Source: JBKHYJ01 sp046565505 (lineage in GTDB: Bacteria; Acidobacteriota; Blastocatellia; UBA7656). From it: a DNA stretch of 32,001 nucleotides. This document shows positions 19,516 through 28,003 of this stretch, in pieces. The translations under genes and the position numbers were made by a program. Position 1 is the first letter of the stretch. The number at the start of each line of letters is the position of its first letter. The stretch is taken from positions 1-32,001 of the forward strand of contig JBKHYJ010000038.1 of assembly GCA_046565505.1 (NCBI GenBank), given 5' to 3'. The notes under the pieces are model-generated. The model worked only from the letters and a program-made list of their open reading frames with translations. It did not search any database and was not told where the DNA came from.

Positions 19516-20667
19516 GTGGGGGACAATAACAAACACTTATTCACATCGGAATCTGTTACCGAAGGGCATCCCGATAAGATGGCCGATCAGATTTCCGATG
19601 CGGTGCTGGATGCCGTGCTGCTTGAAGACCCGCAGGGCCGCGTCGCGTGCGAGACTTTGCTCGCCACGGGGCTAATCATAGTCGCGGGCGAGATAACGAC
19701 TTCGGCCCGGCTCGATTACACGCGAATCGCGCGGGAAACTGTACGCGAGATTGGTTATACCCGCGCAAAGTATGGCTTCGATTGTGACACCTGCGCTGTG
19801 ATTACCGCTATGAACACTCAATCGCCGGACATCGCAATGGGCGTCGATGTCGGCGGCGCCGGCGATCAGGGAATGATGTTTGGTTATGCATGTAACGAAA
19901 CGCCTGAGCTTATGCCCCTGCCGATCATGCTGGCCCACAAGCTCACGCGCCGGCTTTCCGACGTTCGGAAAGAAGGTCTGATGGATTACCTTCGGCCCGA
20001 CGGCAAATCCCAGGTCACGGTCGAGTACGAGAACCGCAAGCCCGTCCGCGTCAACACCGTAGTCCTCTCGACTCAGCATGCCGAAGACGTGACCAACGAG
20101 CGCATACACGAAGACGTGATACAGCACATCATCCAGGCGGTCGTGCCGGGCGAGATGATGGACGCCGACACGAAGTTCCACATCAACCCGACGGGGCGCT
20201 TCGTCACGGGCGGCCCGCAGGGCGACACAGGGCTGACCGGGCGCAAGATAATAGTCGACACGTATGGCGGGGCGGGCGCTCATGGCGGCGGCGCGTTCTC
20301 CGGCAAAGACCCGACGAAGGTCGATCGCTCGGCCTGCTACATGGCTCGCTACGTCGCCAAGAACATAGTGGCCGCCGGGATCGCCGACCGCTGCGAAGTG
20401 CAGCTCGCTTACGCCATCGGCATAGCCGAGCCTGTCTCCGTGCTCGTCGATACGCGCGGGACCGGCAAGCTCGATGAGGAGAAGATTTCTGAGCTGGTGC
20501 GCGCCCACTTCAGCCTCACGCCTGGCGGCATTATAGAAAGCTTGAACCTCCGCCGCCCGATCTTCAGGAAGACGGCGGCATACGGTCACTTTGGACGCAA
20601 CGAGCCTGAGTTCACCTGGGAGCGGACCGACAAAGCCGACGCCCTCAGGCGTGCGGCGGGACTCTAA
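19516..20667 (+). CDS. metK: S-adenosylmethionine synthetase
   Basis: Makes S-adenosylmethionine from methionine and ATP. The 383-residue protein has the family signatures: the N-terminal FTSESVTEGHPDK (His18 and Lys21 in the ATP site), the metal- and phosphate-binding GAGDQG, the P-loop-like TGGPQGDTGLTGRK, and GGGAFSGKDPTKVDRSACYMARY. The start is GTG 19516, with a consensus AGGAGG at 19501-19506 and 9-nt spacing; the frame is open further upstream to 19411, but that point lies in the promoter. Two tandem promoters precede it. The next gene, ahcY, recycles the product of SAM-dependent methylation, so the pair forms a methyl-cycle unit. Confidence 0.97.
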   Translation: MGDNNKHLFTSESVTEGHPDKMADQISDAVLDAVLLEDPQGRVACETLLATGLIIVAGEITTSARLDYTRIARETVREIGYTRAKYGFDCDTCAVITAMNTQSPDIAMGVDVGGAGDQGMMFGYACNETPELMPLPIMLAHKLTRRLSDVRKEGLMDYLRPDGKSQVTVEYENRKPVRVNTVVLSTQHAEDVTNERIHEDVIQHIIQAVVPGEMMDADTKFHINPTGRFVTGGPQGDTGLTGRKIIVDTYGGAGAHGGGAFSGKDPTKVDRSACYMARYVAKNIVAAGIADRCEVQLAYAIGIAEPVSVLVDTRGTGKLDEEKISELVRAHFSLTPGGIIESLNLRRPIFRKTAAYGHFGRNEPEFTWERTDKADALRRAAGL

Positions 20668-20718
20668 TGCGGGCGCCCGGTCCCGGGGGCCGGGGTCGCG
20701 GGGGCAGAACGATGATTC

Positions 20719-20751
20719 GGCCGCCGCACTCGGGCCCGCGGCGCGGCGGCC
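20719..20751 (+). other. GC-rich hairpin between metK and ahcY
   Basis: GGCCGCCGC (20719-20727) pairs perfectly with GCGGCGGCC (20743-20751) across a 15-nt loop, followed within about 9 nt by TTTTTA and then the ahcY ribosome binding site. It could be a terminator/attenuator or a leader structure. No conserved SAH-riboswitch core is recognisable. Confidence 0.5.
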
Positions 20752-20776
20752 CTACACCTTTTTATGGAGATTATTG

Positions 20777-22057
<1,281 letters not shown>

Positions 22058-22091
22058 GCGTTCCGCGTAAATCTTCGCGCGCGAACCGATT

Positions 22092-22129
22092 TTGGGCCTG
22101 AAGACTGCCAGCCGGGTCTTCAGGCTCAA
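22092..22129 (+). terminator. Hairpin terminator after ahcY
   Basis: Arms 22092-22105 and 22116-22129 form a 14-bp stem with one G-U pair (core GCCTGAAGAC / GTCTTCAGGC) and a 10-nt loop, 35 nt after the ahcY stop. No long U-tract follows on the plus strand, though TTTT occurs shortly after. Confidence 0.65.
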
Positions 22130-22130
22130 A

Positions 22131-22298
22131 TCATTTTGAGCTGCTTTTGCGGCGGGTATTCTGGCGGCGTTCGCGCGTGCGCGTGCTGAGCGCGCCTGTC
22201 TCCGCGCCGCGCGCCGGGTCGCGCCGGTCCGCCTTTCGGCGGTCCATGCCCGAGCGCCGCTCCTTCTCGTTCGCAACCTCCGGTTTGTCCTTATCCAT
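22131..22298 (-). CDS. Small Arg-rich hydrophilic protein, 55 residues
   Basis: From ATG 22298 the minus strand encodes 55 residues, very rich in Arg, Lys, Asp and Glu, with ERRSGMDRRKADRRDP and TRERRQNTRRKSSSK. Consecutive RR pairs in acidic-basic blocks recall short unannotated proteins of environmental bacteria, but I do not recognise a family. A strong CAGGAGGGTT directly precedes the ATG (22308-22299), although the spacing is short (about 3-4 nt). The frame stays open upstream through the nested palindrome, but that part looks like non-coding leader. It lies downstream of the HU-like gene on the same strand and may share its transcript. The high charge suggests nucleic-acid or ribosome contact (inference). 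Confidence 0.55.
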   Translation of the reverse strand: MDKDKPEVANEKERRSGMDRRKADRRDPARGAETGALSTRTRERRQNTRRKSSSK

Positions 22299-22314
22299 AA
22301 CCCTCCTGAATCGG

Positions 22315-22434
22315 TCAGGGCGTGTTTCAAATGAGATTGATGGCATGGCGCAGGAGGGTTGTCTCTCATTCTTAAGAGAAACGAGAGGGGCGAGCCAACC
22401 CTCCTGCGCCATGCCTATCCGCACCACGCCCTGA
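22315..22434. repeat. 120-bp nested palindrome
   Basis: Two perfect inverted repeats are nested: outer arms TCAGGGCGTG (22315-22324) and CACGCCCTGA (22425-22434), inner 20-bp arms at 22342-22361 and 22396-22415. The 34-nt centre contains CTCTC...GAGAG and CTT...AAG pairings. The inner arm also holds CAGGAGGGTT, the same ten bases as the ribosome binding site of the Arg-rich gene on the other strand. It may be a structured leader, a mobile REP- or MITE-like element, or both. Confidence 0.85.
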
Positions 22435-22519
22435 TTGAGTAGGGGTCGATCACGAAGCCACGGCACGGGCGGGCTCGCCCGCCGGTCGAAGGATCTGCAC
22501 AAGCCATGTCGTCTCCAAT

Positions 22520-23041
22520 TTAAAAATCGTCATCGTTCGGCGCGCCGGTTGAATCACCCGGGGTCATGGAAGGCTCGGCGGCGGGCGCATCCGTGTTGAA
22601 CGTGTTGCCTGCCGCGCCGGACGGCGCGACATTCTCGGCCTCGTCAGAGCCGCGCGCGTCTTCACCGCTGTCGCCCCCGGCGGGTCGAGGCTCGCCGAGC
22701 GGTTCGCCCATCGGGGCCGAGATCGGCGTGGCTAGGTCATCGCCTTCTTCCTTTTTGTCTCCTGGCTCTTCCGTGAAATACTCTTTTAACTCTTTGCCGG
22801 GCTTGAAGTACGGCACGCGCTTAGCCGGAACGTCGACCGGCTCGCCGGTCTTGGGGTTACGGCCGCGGCGCGGGCCGCGCTCGCGCGTGCGAAAACTGCC
22901 GAACCCGCGCAGCTCGACTTTCTCCCCCTTGTGCAGGGCGCCTATTATCGAGTCAAAGACGGTTTCGACTATCACTTCGGCGTCGCGCTTGTTCAACTCC
23001 GCAGCGCGCGCCACTTCTTCTACAAGCTCTGCCTTAGTCAT
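22520..23041 (-). CDS. HU/IHF-family DNA-binding protein with acidic C-terminal tail
   Basis: Residues 1 to about 90 are a standard HU/IHF fold: MTKAELVEEVARAAELNKRD, the GALHKGEKVELRGFGSFRTRERGPRRGRNPKTGEPV arm region (quoted as GFGSFRTRERGPRRGRNP) and RVPYFKPGKELKE. About 83 further residues follow, rich in Gly, Glu, Asp, Ala and Pro and ending DDDF, with almost no basic residues. HU proteins with long tails usually carry basic Lys/Ala/Pro repeats; an acidic tail is the opposite charge and could shield the DNA-binding arms, recruit partners or tune binding (inference). AGGAGA lies about 5 nt before the ATG. The upstream spacer holds an 8-bp dyad that could be an operator. Confidence 0.9.
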   Translation of the reverse strand: MTKAELVEEVARAAELNKRDAEVIVETVFDSIIGALHKGEKVELRGFGSFRTRERGPRRGRNPKTGEPVDVPAKRVPYFKPGKELKEYFTEEPGDKKEEGDDLATPISAPMGEPLGEPRPAGGDSGEDARGSDEAENVAPSGAAGNTFNTDAPAAEPSMTPGDSTGAPNDDDF

Positions 23042-23102
23042 CTGTCTCCTGTTTGCCGCCGGCCTCGGCGGTTCGTTTGCGATTTGATTCTCGAATAGAG
23101 TC

Positions 23103-23136
23103 TTAGCTATAGGTCCGACATTGAACAGATAGCTAA
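23103..23136. promoter_or_regulatory. 8-bp dyad upstream of the HU-like gene
   Basis: TTAGCTAT (23103-23110) and ATAGCTAA (23129-23136) are perfect inverted copies separated by 18 bp, about 60-95 bp before the HU-like start. Operator-like in size and place; the regulator is unknown. Confidence 0.4.
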
Positions 23137-23157
23137 TGACAAATTCACTGCCAGGTA

Positions 23158-23233
23158 TAGATGCTTGAACTAACTGAACCCAGTTGATGCTAAGACCGTT
23201 CCCCTGTGCAATTAGGGTACGCTCAAGTATCTA
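23158..23233. ncRNA. Possible structured RNA segment
   Basis: TAGATGCTTGA (23158-23168) pairs with TCAAGTATCTA (23223-23233), ten Watson-Crick pairs and one G-U on the plus strand. Inside lie AACTG-AACC-CAGTT and CCCT-8 nt-AGGG hairpins, giving a three-way-junction shape. It lacks tRNA hallmarks (no T-loop, no anticodon arm) and I do not recognise an RNA family. It could also be part of the HU-like gene's leader or simply chance. Confidence 0.25.
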
Positions 23234-23465
23234 CATCGGGTGGGCAGAAATCAAGCCCAAAGCGCGCGGGCTTCGCGGCCGCGGGCGGGCGCGTCGCTCG
23301 AAACTCGGGGCGTCAGACCGTAATGCTTCACACCCTCGTTGCCCCTCGCGTGCCGCCATGCGGCGATGGCGACCCGCCGCACCCGGCCGATTCTCTCTCA
23401 GGGCCGGTGCTTTTCCTCAAGTGTTGCGGGCTACAATCGCAGCCGTACGCATGCGCCGCGCGGCA

Positions 23466-23495
23466 TTGCCAGGATCAGTGGGCATCATCTACAAT
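23466..23495 (+). promoter_or_regulatory. Promoter for the winged-helix/nuclease-like gene
   Basis: TTGCCA (23466-23471), 18-bp spacer, TACAAT (23490-23495), each box one base from consensus. Expected start near 23502, about 32 nt before ATG 23534. Confidence 0.55.
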
Positions 23496-23533
23496 TGCAC
23501 ACGAACGAATCTTATGTTTCCGCGACTAAACCG

Positions 23534-24247
23534 ATGCCCTTTCCCGAAGCCGCGCGCGTAGAACTCCCGATACTACAGGAACTCGAAGCCACGGGCGGAA
23601 GCGATCAACTGCGTTACCTCTACGACAGGCTGGTGCGCTACTTCCCGCAGCTGACGGCCGAGGACCTGGAGCAGCGGACGGCCGCCAACAGGAGCGGCTG
23701 GCACAGGGTCGTGCAGAGCGCGGGCCGCCAGTTGGCGGAGAAAGGCGAGCTGCGCCGCGAGCGCACGCTCTGGACGCTGACGCCAAAGGGGCGCAAGCGA
23801 GTAGAGGCTGAGGCCCTGCGGCCGACCCCCCCCTCGACGCCGGCGGAGGCCCCGCGCGCCGTTTCGCACAAGGAGGCGCAGGAGATGCTCGTGGAGATCG
23901 GGCGGATGCTCGGTCGGCATGCCGAAGCCGAGTTTGAATATTATGATGTAGTGTGGCGCGACAGCCCGTCGTCCCCGCGCCTGAGCCACGTATTTGAAGT
24001 GCAGGTCGCGGGCAGCGTCGACAGCGCGCTCACGCGGCTCAAACATGCTTACGATTCGCAGCGGTCGCGCCCGTTCCTGGTGATCGCCGACGAGCGCGCA
24101 GGCAGGTTCGCGGGCCGCCGCCTCACGGGCTCGTTTCATGAAATCTGGGACGCGATAACGGTCGTCGGCATCGGCGAGCTGCAACGGCTGTACGAGTCGC
24201 TCAAGTCGCAGGAGGAACTGCTCGGGAAGATTATACCGGGCCGCTGA
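23534..24247 (+). CDS. Mrr-N-like winged helix plus PD-(D/E)xK-like domain protein
   Basis: The 237-residue protein has two parts. Residues 10-92 (LPILQELEATGG, then RSGWHRVVQSAGRQLAEKGEL and LWTLTPKGRKRV) resemble the winged-helix domain at the N-terminus of Mrr-type restriction enzymes. After a Pro-rich linker (95-110), residues 112-237 look like a restriction-endonuclease fold: helix EMLVEIGRMLGRHAEAEFEYYDVVW with Asp138, then HVFEVQVAGS with Glu155 and Gln157, a helix SALTRLKHAYD and a strand PFLVIADER. The Glu-x-Gln where Glu-x-Lys is typical leaves catalysis uncertain. No methylase is adjacent. It may be a stand-alone nuclease, a DNA-binding protein with a dead nuclease fold, or a regulator. 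The frame opens upstream at 23339, but the promoter and start of homology favour ATG 23534. Confidence 0.6.
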   Translation: MPFPEAARVELPILQELEATGGSDQLRYLYDRLVRYFPQLTAEDLEQRTAANRSGWHRVVQSAGRQLAEKGELRRERTLWTLTPKGRKRVEAEALRPTPPSTPAEAPRAVSHKEAQEMLVEIGRMLGRHAEAEFEYYDVVWRDSPSSPRLSHVFEVQVAGSVDSALTRLKHAYDSQRSRPFLVIADERAGRFAGRRLTGSFHEIWDAITVVGIGELQRLYESLKSQEELLGKIIPGR

Positions 24248-24368
24248 ATTAACAATGGCCCGGGAGCCATGAGGCGCGGGCCGGCCGGGGGTGGCCTTGG
24301 AACCGGCTCCCACGGCCACTTTCGCGCCGAAGGGCTTCATGCGGGCTCAGGGGTAGTTACTGCTCATT

Positions 24369-26915
24369 ATGTCCACTCCACTCCGCCGCCAGTACCTTGA
24401 GATCAAGCGCCGCTACCCCGGCATGATCTTGTTGTACCAGATCGGCGACTTCTACGAGGCGTTCGACGACGACGCGCAGACGCTCGCGCGCGAGCTCGGC
24501 ATAGTGTTGACGCGAAAATGGTTCGGCAAGGGGAACGCGCACCCCCTCGCGGGAGTCCCCGTCCGCTCGCTCGAGAGTCACCTGGCGAAGCTCATCAACC
24601 GCGGCTACAAAGTGGCCGTGTGCGACCAGGTGACCCCCCCCGGCAAGGGGCTCGTCGAGCGGGAAGTCGTTCGCATCATCACGCCCGGCACGGTGATCGA
24701 GCCGGGACTGCTTGAACGCCGCGCGAATAATTACCTCGCGAGCCTGGTAGTTGACGAGCGCTCCGCCGGGCTCAGTTACGCAGACGTGACCACGGGCGAG
24801 TTCCGCATGACTCAGCTAGACCGCGCGCAAGCCTTCGCGGAGCTTGAGCGGGTCGCCCCGGCGGAGTTGCTCATACCGGGTGACCTCGAACTGCCTTCCG
24901 TAGAGGTGCGCGCCATCACGCGGCTTGAGAGTCATCTGGTGGAGCTGGACGCGGCGCGCCGGTCGTTGCTGGACCATTTTGAGGTCGCCGCCCTTGAAGC
25001 CTTTGGGGCCGACGGCAAGCCTCTAGCAACGCGGGCGGCCGGCGCCATCATCGCTTACCTGCGGGACACGCAGCCGGACGCGCTGTCAAACCTCACGCAC
25101 CTTCAGGGCTACCGCGCGACCGCCTTCATGCAGCTCGACCCCCAGTCGATGCGCAACCTCGAAATCTTTCAGGGCTGGGATTTCAGCGGGGGCGCGCCGA
25201 CCGGCTCGCTTGTGGCTACGATTGATTTGACCGCGACCCCTATGGGGGGCCGGCTGCTCCGCAGGTGGCTCCGATACCCGCTGCTGGAAGTCAGGGAGAT
25301 ACGCGCGCGGCAGGACTGCGTGGAGTGGTTTCTTAGGCGCGAGCACATGAGGGAGCGCGTGCGCGCGATGCTCGAAGAAGTGCTTGACGTTGAAAGGCTC
25401 CTGGGCCGCATCCGCCGCCGCCTCGCCGTGCCTTACGAAGTGATTTCGCTCGCGCACAGCTTGAAGCACGTCTGGCAGATACGGTCCTCGCTGGATGCGG
25501 AGCGCGCGCCCGCCGACTTCACGGAGCCGCTCGAACGCTGCGACGACCTCATCGAATACATCGAGCGGGCCATCTCTGACCGCCCGCCTTCGGACTTCGA
25601 CCGCGGCGGGATCATCCGCGCGGGCTTTTCAAAAGAGCTGGACGACCTGCGCTCAACGCTCGGCGGGGGCCGCGCCTTCCTGGCGGACTTTGAAAGGCGC
25701 CAGCGCGAGCGGACGGGCATCCGGTCGTTAAAGGTCGGCTACAATAAAGTGTTCGGCTACTACATAGAGGTCACCAAGCCCAACCTGCGGCTCGTGCCGA
25801 ACGATTACGTCCGAAAGCAGACGCTGACGAACGCCGAGCGCTTCTTCACCCTCGAATTGAAAGAGCATGAGTCGCTCATCGCGAACGCGCGCGAGCGGAT
25901 ACTGGAGCTTGAGACGAACCTGTACCGCCAGATTTGCGACGAGATCAGCCGCCACCATGAAAGGATCAGCCGAGCGGGGGCGGGCCTGGGCCGCATAGAC
26001 CTGTACGCGGCCCTGGCGGAGCTAGCCGCGCGATTCGACTACGCGCGGCCCGAGGTGACGGAAGGCGACGAGGTTGTGATCGTGAAGGGGCGCCACCCGA
26101 TGATCGAGCAGATGATCGAGCGCCCCCGGTTCGTCCCTAATGACGTGCGCCTGTCAAATCGCGACACTCAGGTCATGCTCGTGACGGCTCCCAACATGGC
26201 GGGCAAGTCCGTCTACCTCCGCCAGGTCGCGCTGACCTGCCTGCTGGCACAGGTGGGAAGCTTCGTCCCCGCCGAATCGGCTAGGGTCGGAATAATAGAC
26301 CGCATCTTCACGCGCATAGGGCTGAACGATTACACGCTGCGCGGGCACTCCAGCTTCATGATAGAGATGATTGAGACCGCGCACATACTGCACCATGCGA
26401 CCCCGCGGAGCCTGGTGCTGCTCGACGAGATAGGGCGCGGCACGTCAACCGCCGATGGGCTTTCGATAGCCCGCGCCGTCATCGAGTACCTGCACAATCA
26501 GCCGAGGGTCGCGGCCAAGACGCTTTTCGCGACCCACTACCACGAGCTGACGACCTGTTCCGATTACCTGCCGCGCGTGCGGAATTTCCACCTCGCCGTG
26601 CGAGAGCGGCACGGCAAGGTGCAGTACCTTCACAGGGTCGAGGAGGGCCGGGCCGAGAAGAGCTTCGGGATCTACGTGGCGCAGCTCGCGGGGCTGCCTA
26701 AGCCCGTGCTCCGGCGGGCGAATGAGCTGTTGAACGAGCACGACAGCGCGGCCGCGAAACAAAGGGCCGGGGAGGGCGAGGGGAAGGCCGGCCCCGCGTC
26801 GCAAGAGGTAAAGGCGTTTCTCGAATCGCTGACTTCGCTCGACGTGAACGAGCTTAGCCCCGTCGAGGCGCTCACTAAGCTTTACGAATTGCAGCGGCGC
26901 GCGAAAGAGCTATGA
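24369..26915 (+). CDS. mutS: DNA mismatch repair protein MutS
   Basis: Mismatch-recognition ATPase. The 848-residue protein has the mismatch-contacting Phe28-Tyr-Glu30 (GDFYEAF), connector and lever domains, the clamp (KVGYNKVFGYYIEVTK), and the ABC-type ATPase with Walker A near 607-614 (APNMAGKS), LLDEIGRGTSTADG and the ATHYHELT switch. In the Walker A loop the first Gly of the usual GPNMAGKS is Ala607 and the residue after GKS is Val615 rather than Thr. A variable Glu/Gly/Ala linker and a C-terminal dimerisation segment follow (KAFLESLTSLDVNELSPVEAL, ending in RRAKEL). Start ATG 24369 matches family starts; no strong ribosome binding site. The 121-bp gap before it shows no clear signal. 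mutL is not nearby. Confidence 0.95.
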   Translation: MSTPLRRQYLEIKRRYPGMILLYQIGDFYEAFDDDAQTLARELGIVLTRKWFGKGNAHPLAGVPVRSLESHLAKLINRGYKVAVCDQVTPPGKGLVEREVVRIITPGTVIEPGLLERRANNYLASLVVDERSAGLSYADVTTGEFRMTQLDRAQAFAELERVAPAELLIPGDLELPSVEVRAITRLESHLVELDAARRSLLDHFEVAALEAFGADGKPLATRAAGAIIAYLRDTQPDALSNLTHLQGYRATAFMQLDPQSMRNLEIFQGWDFSGGAPTGSLVATIDLTATPMGGRLLRRWLRYPLLEVREIRARQDCVEWFLRREHMRERVRAMLEEVLDVERLLGRIRRRLAVPYEVISLAHSLKHVWQIRSSLDAERAPADFTEPLERCDDLIEYIERAISDRPPSDFDRGGIIRAGFSKELDDLRSTLGGGRAFLADFERRQRERTGIRSLKVGYNKVFGYYIEVTKPNLRLVPNDYVRKQTLTNAERFFTLELKEHESLIANARERILELETNLYRQICDEISRHHERISRAGAGLGRIDLYAALAELAARFDYARPEVTEGDEVVIVKGRHPMIEQMIERPRFVPNDVRLSNRDTQVMLVTAPNMAGKSVYLRQVALTCLLAQVGSFVPAESARVGIIDRIFTRIGLNDYTLRGHSSFMIEMIETAHILHHATPRSLVLLDEIGRGTSTADGLSIARAVIEYLHNQPRVAAKTLFATHYHELTTCSDYLPRVRNFHLAVRERHGKVQYLHRVEEGRAEKSFGIYVAQLAGLPKPVLRRANELLNEHDSAAAKQRAGEGEGKAGPASQEVKAFLESLTSLDVNELSPVEALTKLYELQRRAKEL

Positions 26916-27009
26916 AGCAGTGTCATGTGATTGAGGCCGCCGCCCCGCGGGTCGCCCTGACGCATCAATACGAATGCCAGTTTGCGCGGAAACTACCTCC
27001 GCCCGACCG

Positions 27010-27978
27010 CTACCGTCTGTCGGAGCGCGTCTCGAACAGCTTTGCTATGAATTCCGGCTCGCGGGGCTCGCGGCGCACCGTCATGCCTTTCGCGATCATC
27101 CAGCGGTGAATCCATGAGAGCCCGGTTTTCACCTGCGCGTCGGGCAGGGCATACGCTTTGTCTCTCAGGGCATCGTCAAGGCTGATGAACTTGTACCCGC
27201 GCCTCTTCATCATCTGCACAAGGTCGTCGAAGTAGTCGGCGTTAAGCTCGTTGGCATGCAGCAGGAGCGTCTGCCTGACCTCGTAGCCGACCGCCTCGAC
27301 CGACAGCCTCTCGAAGAAATCGAATATTTTTTCCATGTACGGGATGTAAGCGTCGGCCACGCGCTTGACGGTCTCCGCGTCTCCCCGCTCCTTGGCGCGG
27401 GCGTAAGCGTCCGCGAATAGGTAATCATTATTATCTATCGTGACGGGAGCGACCCTGTACCCGCGCGCCGCGAGGAAGCGGTCGAGCGCGGCCTTATACT
27501 CGGGCGTCGGCCCCGTCCGCAGCTGCGGGTGGCGGAAGTACCTGAGCTTCATCCCCCTTTCCCCGAGAAGCCTCTTGATGACGGCCTCCCCGCGGATCAC
27601 GTCGCTCTCGTATTCTGCCAGCGGGGCGCGGTCGATGGACACGTGCGAATACGTGTGGTTGCCAAGCTCGATCCCGCCGTCCAGCCACATCCTCAGCAGC
27701 GAGGCCCGGGCCGCCTCTTCGCCGCCGACGTTCACTTTGCCTTCGTTGACGAAGCCGATGGCCGGCACGCCGTTAGCGGCTATCTTCCCGAGGAGCTTCC
27801 GCGTTATGGCCGTCATCTTCTGCAAGTCGCCATGCGTCGCCGGGAGGTCATCGAAGGTGATGGCGACCTCTCTGCCGCCGTCTTTCCCGGCGGCCCGGCC
27901 GGGCGGCGTCGCGATCATGAACAAACAGACGACGATTGCGAGAGCGAGCGATTGCTTATTCACAAGATCACGCCTCAT
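27010..27978 (-). CDS. Secreted polysaccharide deacetylase (NodB-like)
   Basis: Carbohydrate esterase family 4-type metal-dependent deacetylase, acting on N-acetylated sugars of peptidoglycan, chitin or exopolysaccharide. A signal peptide is visible (basic start, hydrophobic LALAIVVCLFMIA, likely cut near GRAA). Motif 1 is TFDDLPA with Asp43 and Asp44, motif 2 is ELGNHTYSH with His108 and His112, and motif 3 is YFRHPQLRTG. The C-terminal half has LLLHANELNADYFDDLVQMM with the catalytic-type Leu-x-His segment. At 322 residues it is a single-domain enzyme exported to the periplasm or beyond. GGAGG lies upstream of the ATG at slightly long spacing. It converges with mutS, 94 bp apart. Confidence 0.9.
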   Translation of the reverse strand: MRRDLVNKQSLALAIVVCLFMIATPPGRAAGKDGGREVAITFDDLPATHGDLQKMTAITRKLLGKIAANGVPAIGFVNEGKVNVGGEEAARASLLRMWLDGGIELGNHTYSHVSIDRAPLAEYESDVIRGEAVIKRLLGERGMKLRYFRHPQLRTGPTPEYKAALDRFLAARGYRVAPVTIDNNDYLFADAYARAKERGDAETVKRVADAYIPYMEKIFDFFERLSVEAVGYEVRQTLLLHANELNADYFDDLVQMMKRRGYKFISLDDALRDKAYALPDAQVKTGLSWIHRWMIAKGMTVRREPREPEFIAKLFETRSDRR

Positions 27979-28003
27979 GAGATTGCTGCCCCCTCCGCCT
28001 TTA

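Larger units (their letters stand above)
23042..23533. other. 492-bp intergenic region, first part less GC-rich
   Basis: Divergent spacer between the HU-like gene (minus) and the winged-helix gene (plus). Roughly 23090-23240 is clearly less GC-rich than its surroundings. It holds an operator-like dyad (23103-23136), a foldable 76-nt segment (23158-23233) and, at the other end, a promoter (23466-23495). Frames open here on the plus strand lack ribosome binding sites and coding character; I see no protein gene. Confidence 0.6.

Noticed and set aside
20591..20776. Upstream extension of the ahcY frame overlapping metK
   Set aside because: Low-complexity translation, overlaps another gene, and ATG 20777 has its own ribosome binding site.
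22299..22502. N-terminal extension of the Arg-rich protein through the nested palindrome
   Set aside because: The translated part has no coherent coding character and is built from the palindrome; ATG 22298 has a strong site.
23158..23233. A tRNA on either strand in the 76-nt foldable segment
   Set aside because: Eleven-base-pair outer stem, no T-loop or anticodon arm, no CCA end; does not fit a tRNA.
23339..23533. Upstream extension of the winged-helix gene
   Set aside because: Composition is non-coding and a near-consensus promoter lies inside it (23466-23495).
26912..27109. A 65-residue frame after mutS
   Set aside because: It overlaps the mutS stop and runs antisense into the conserved end of the deacetylase gene, with no family resemblance.
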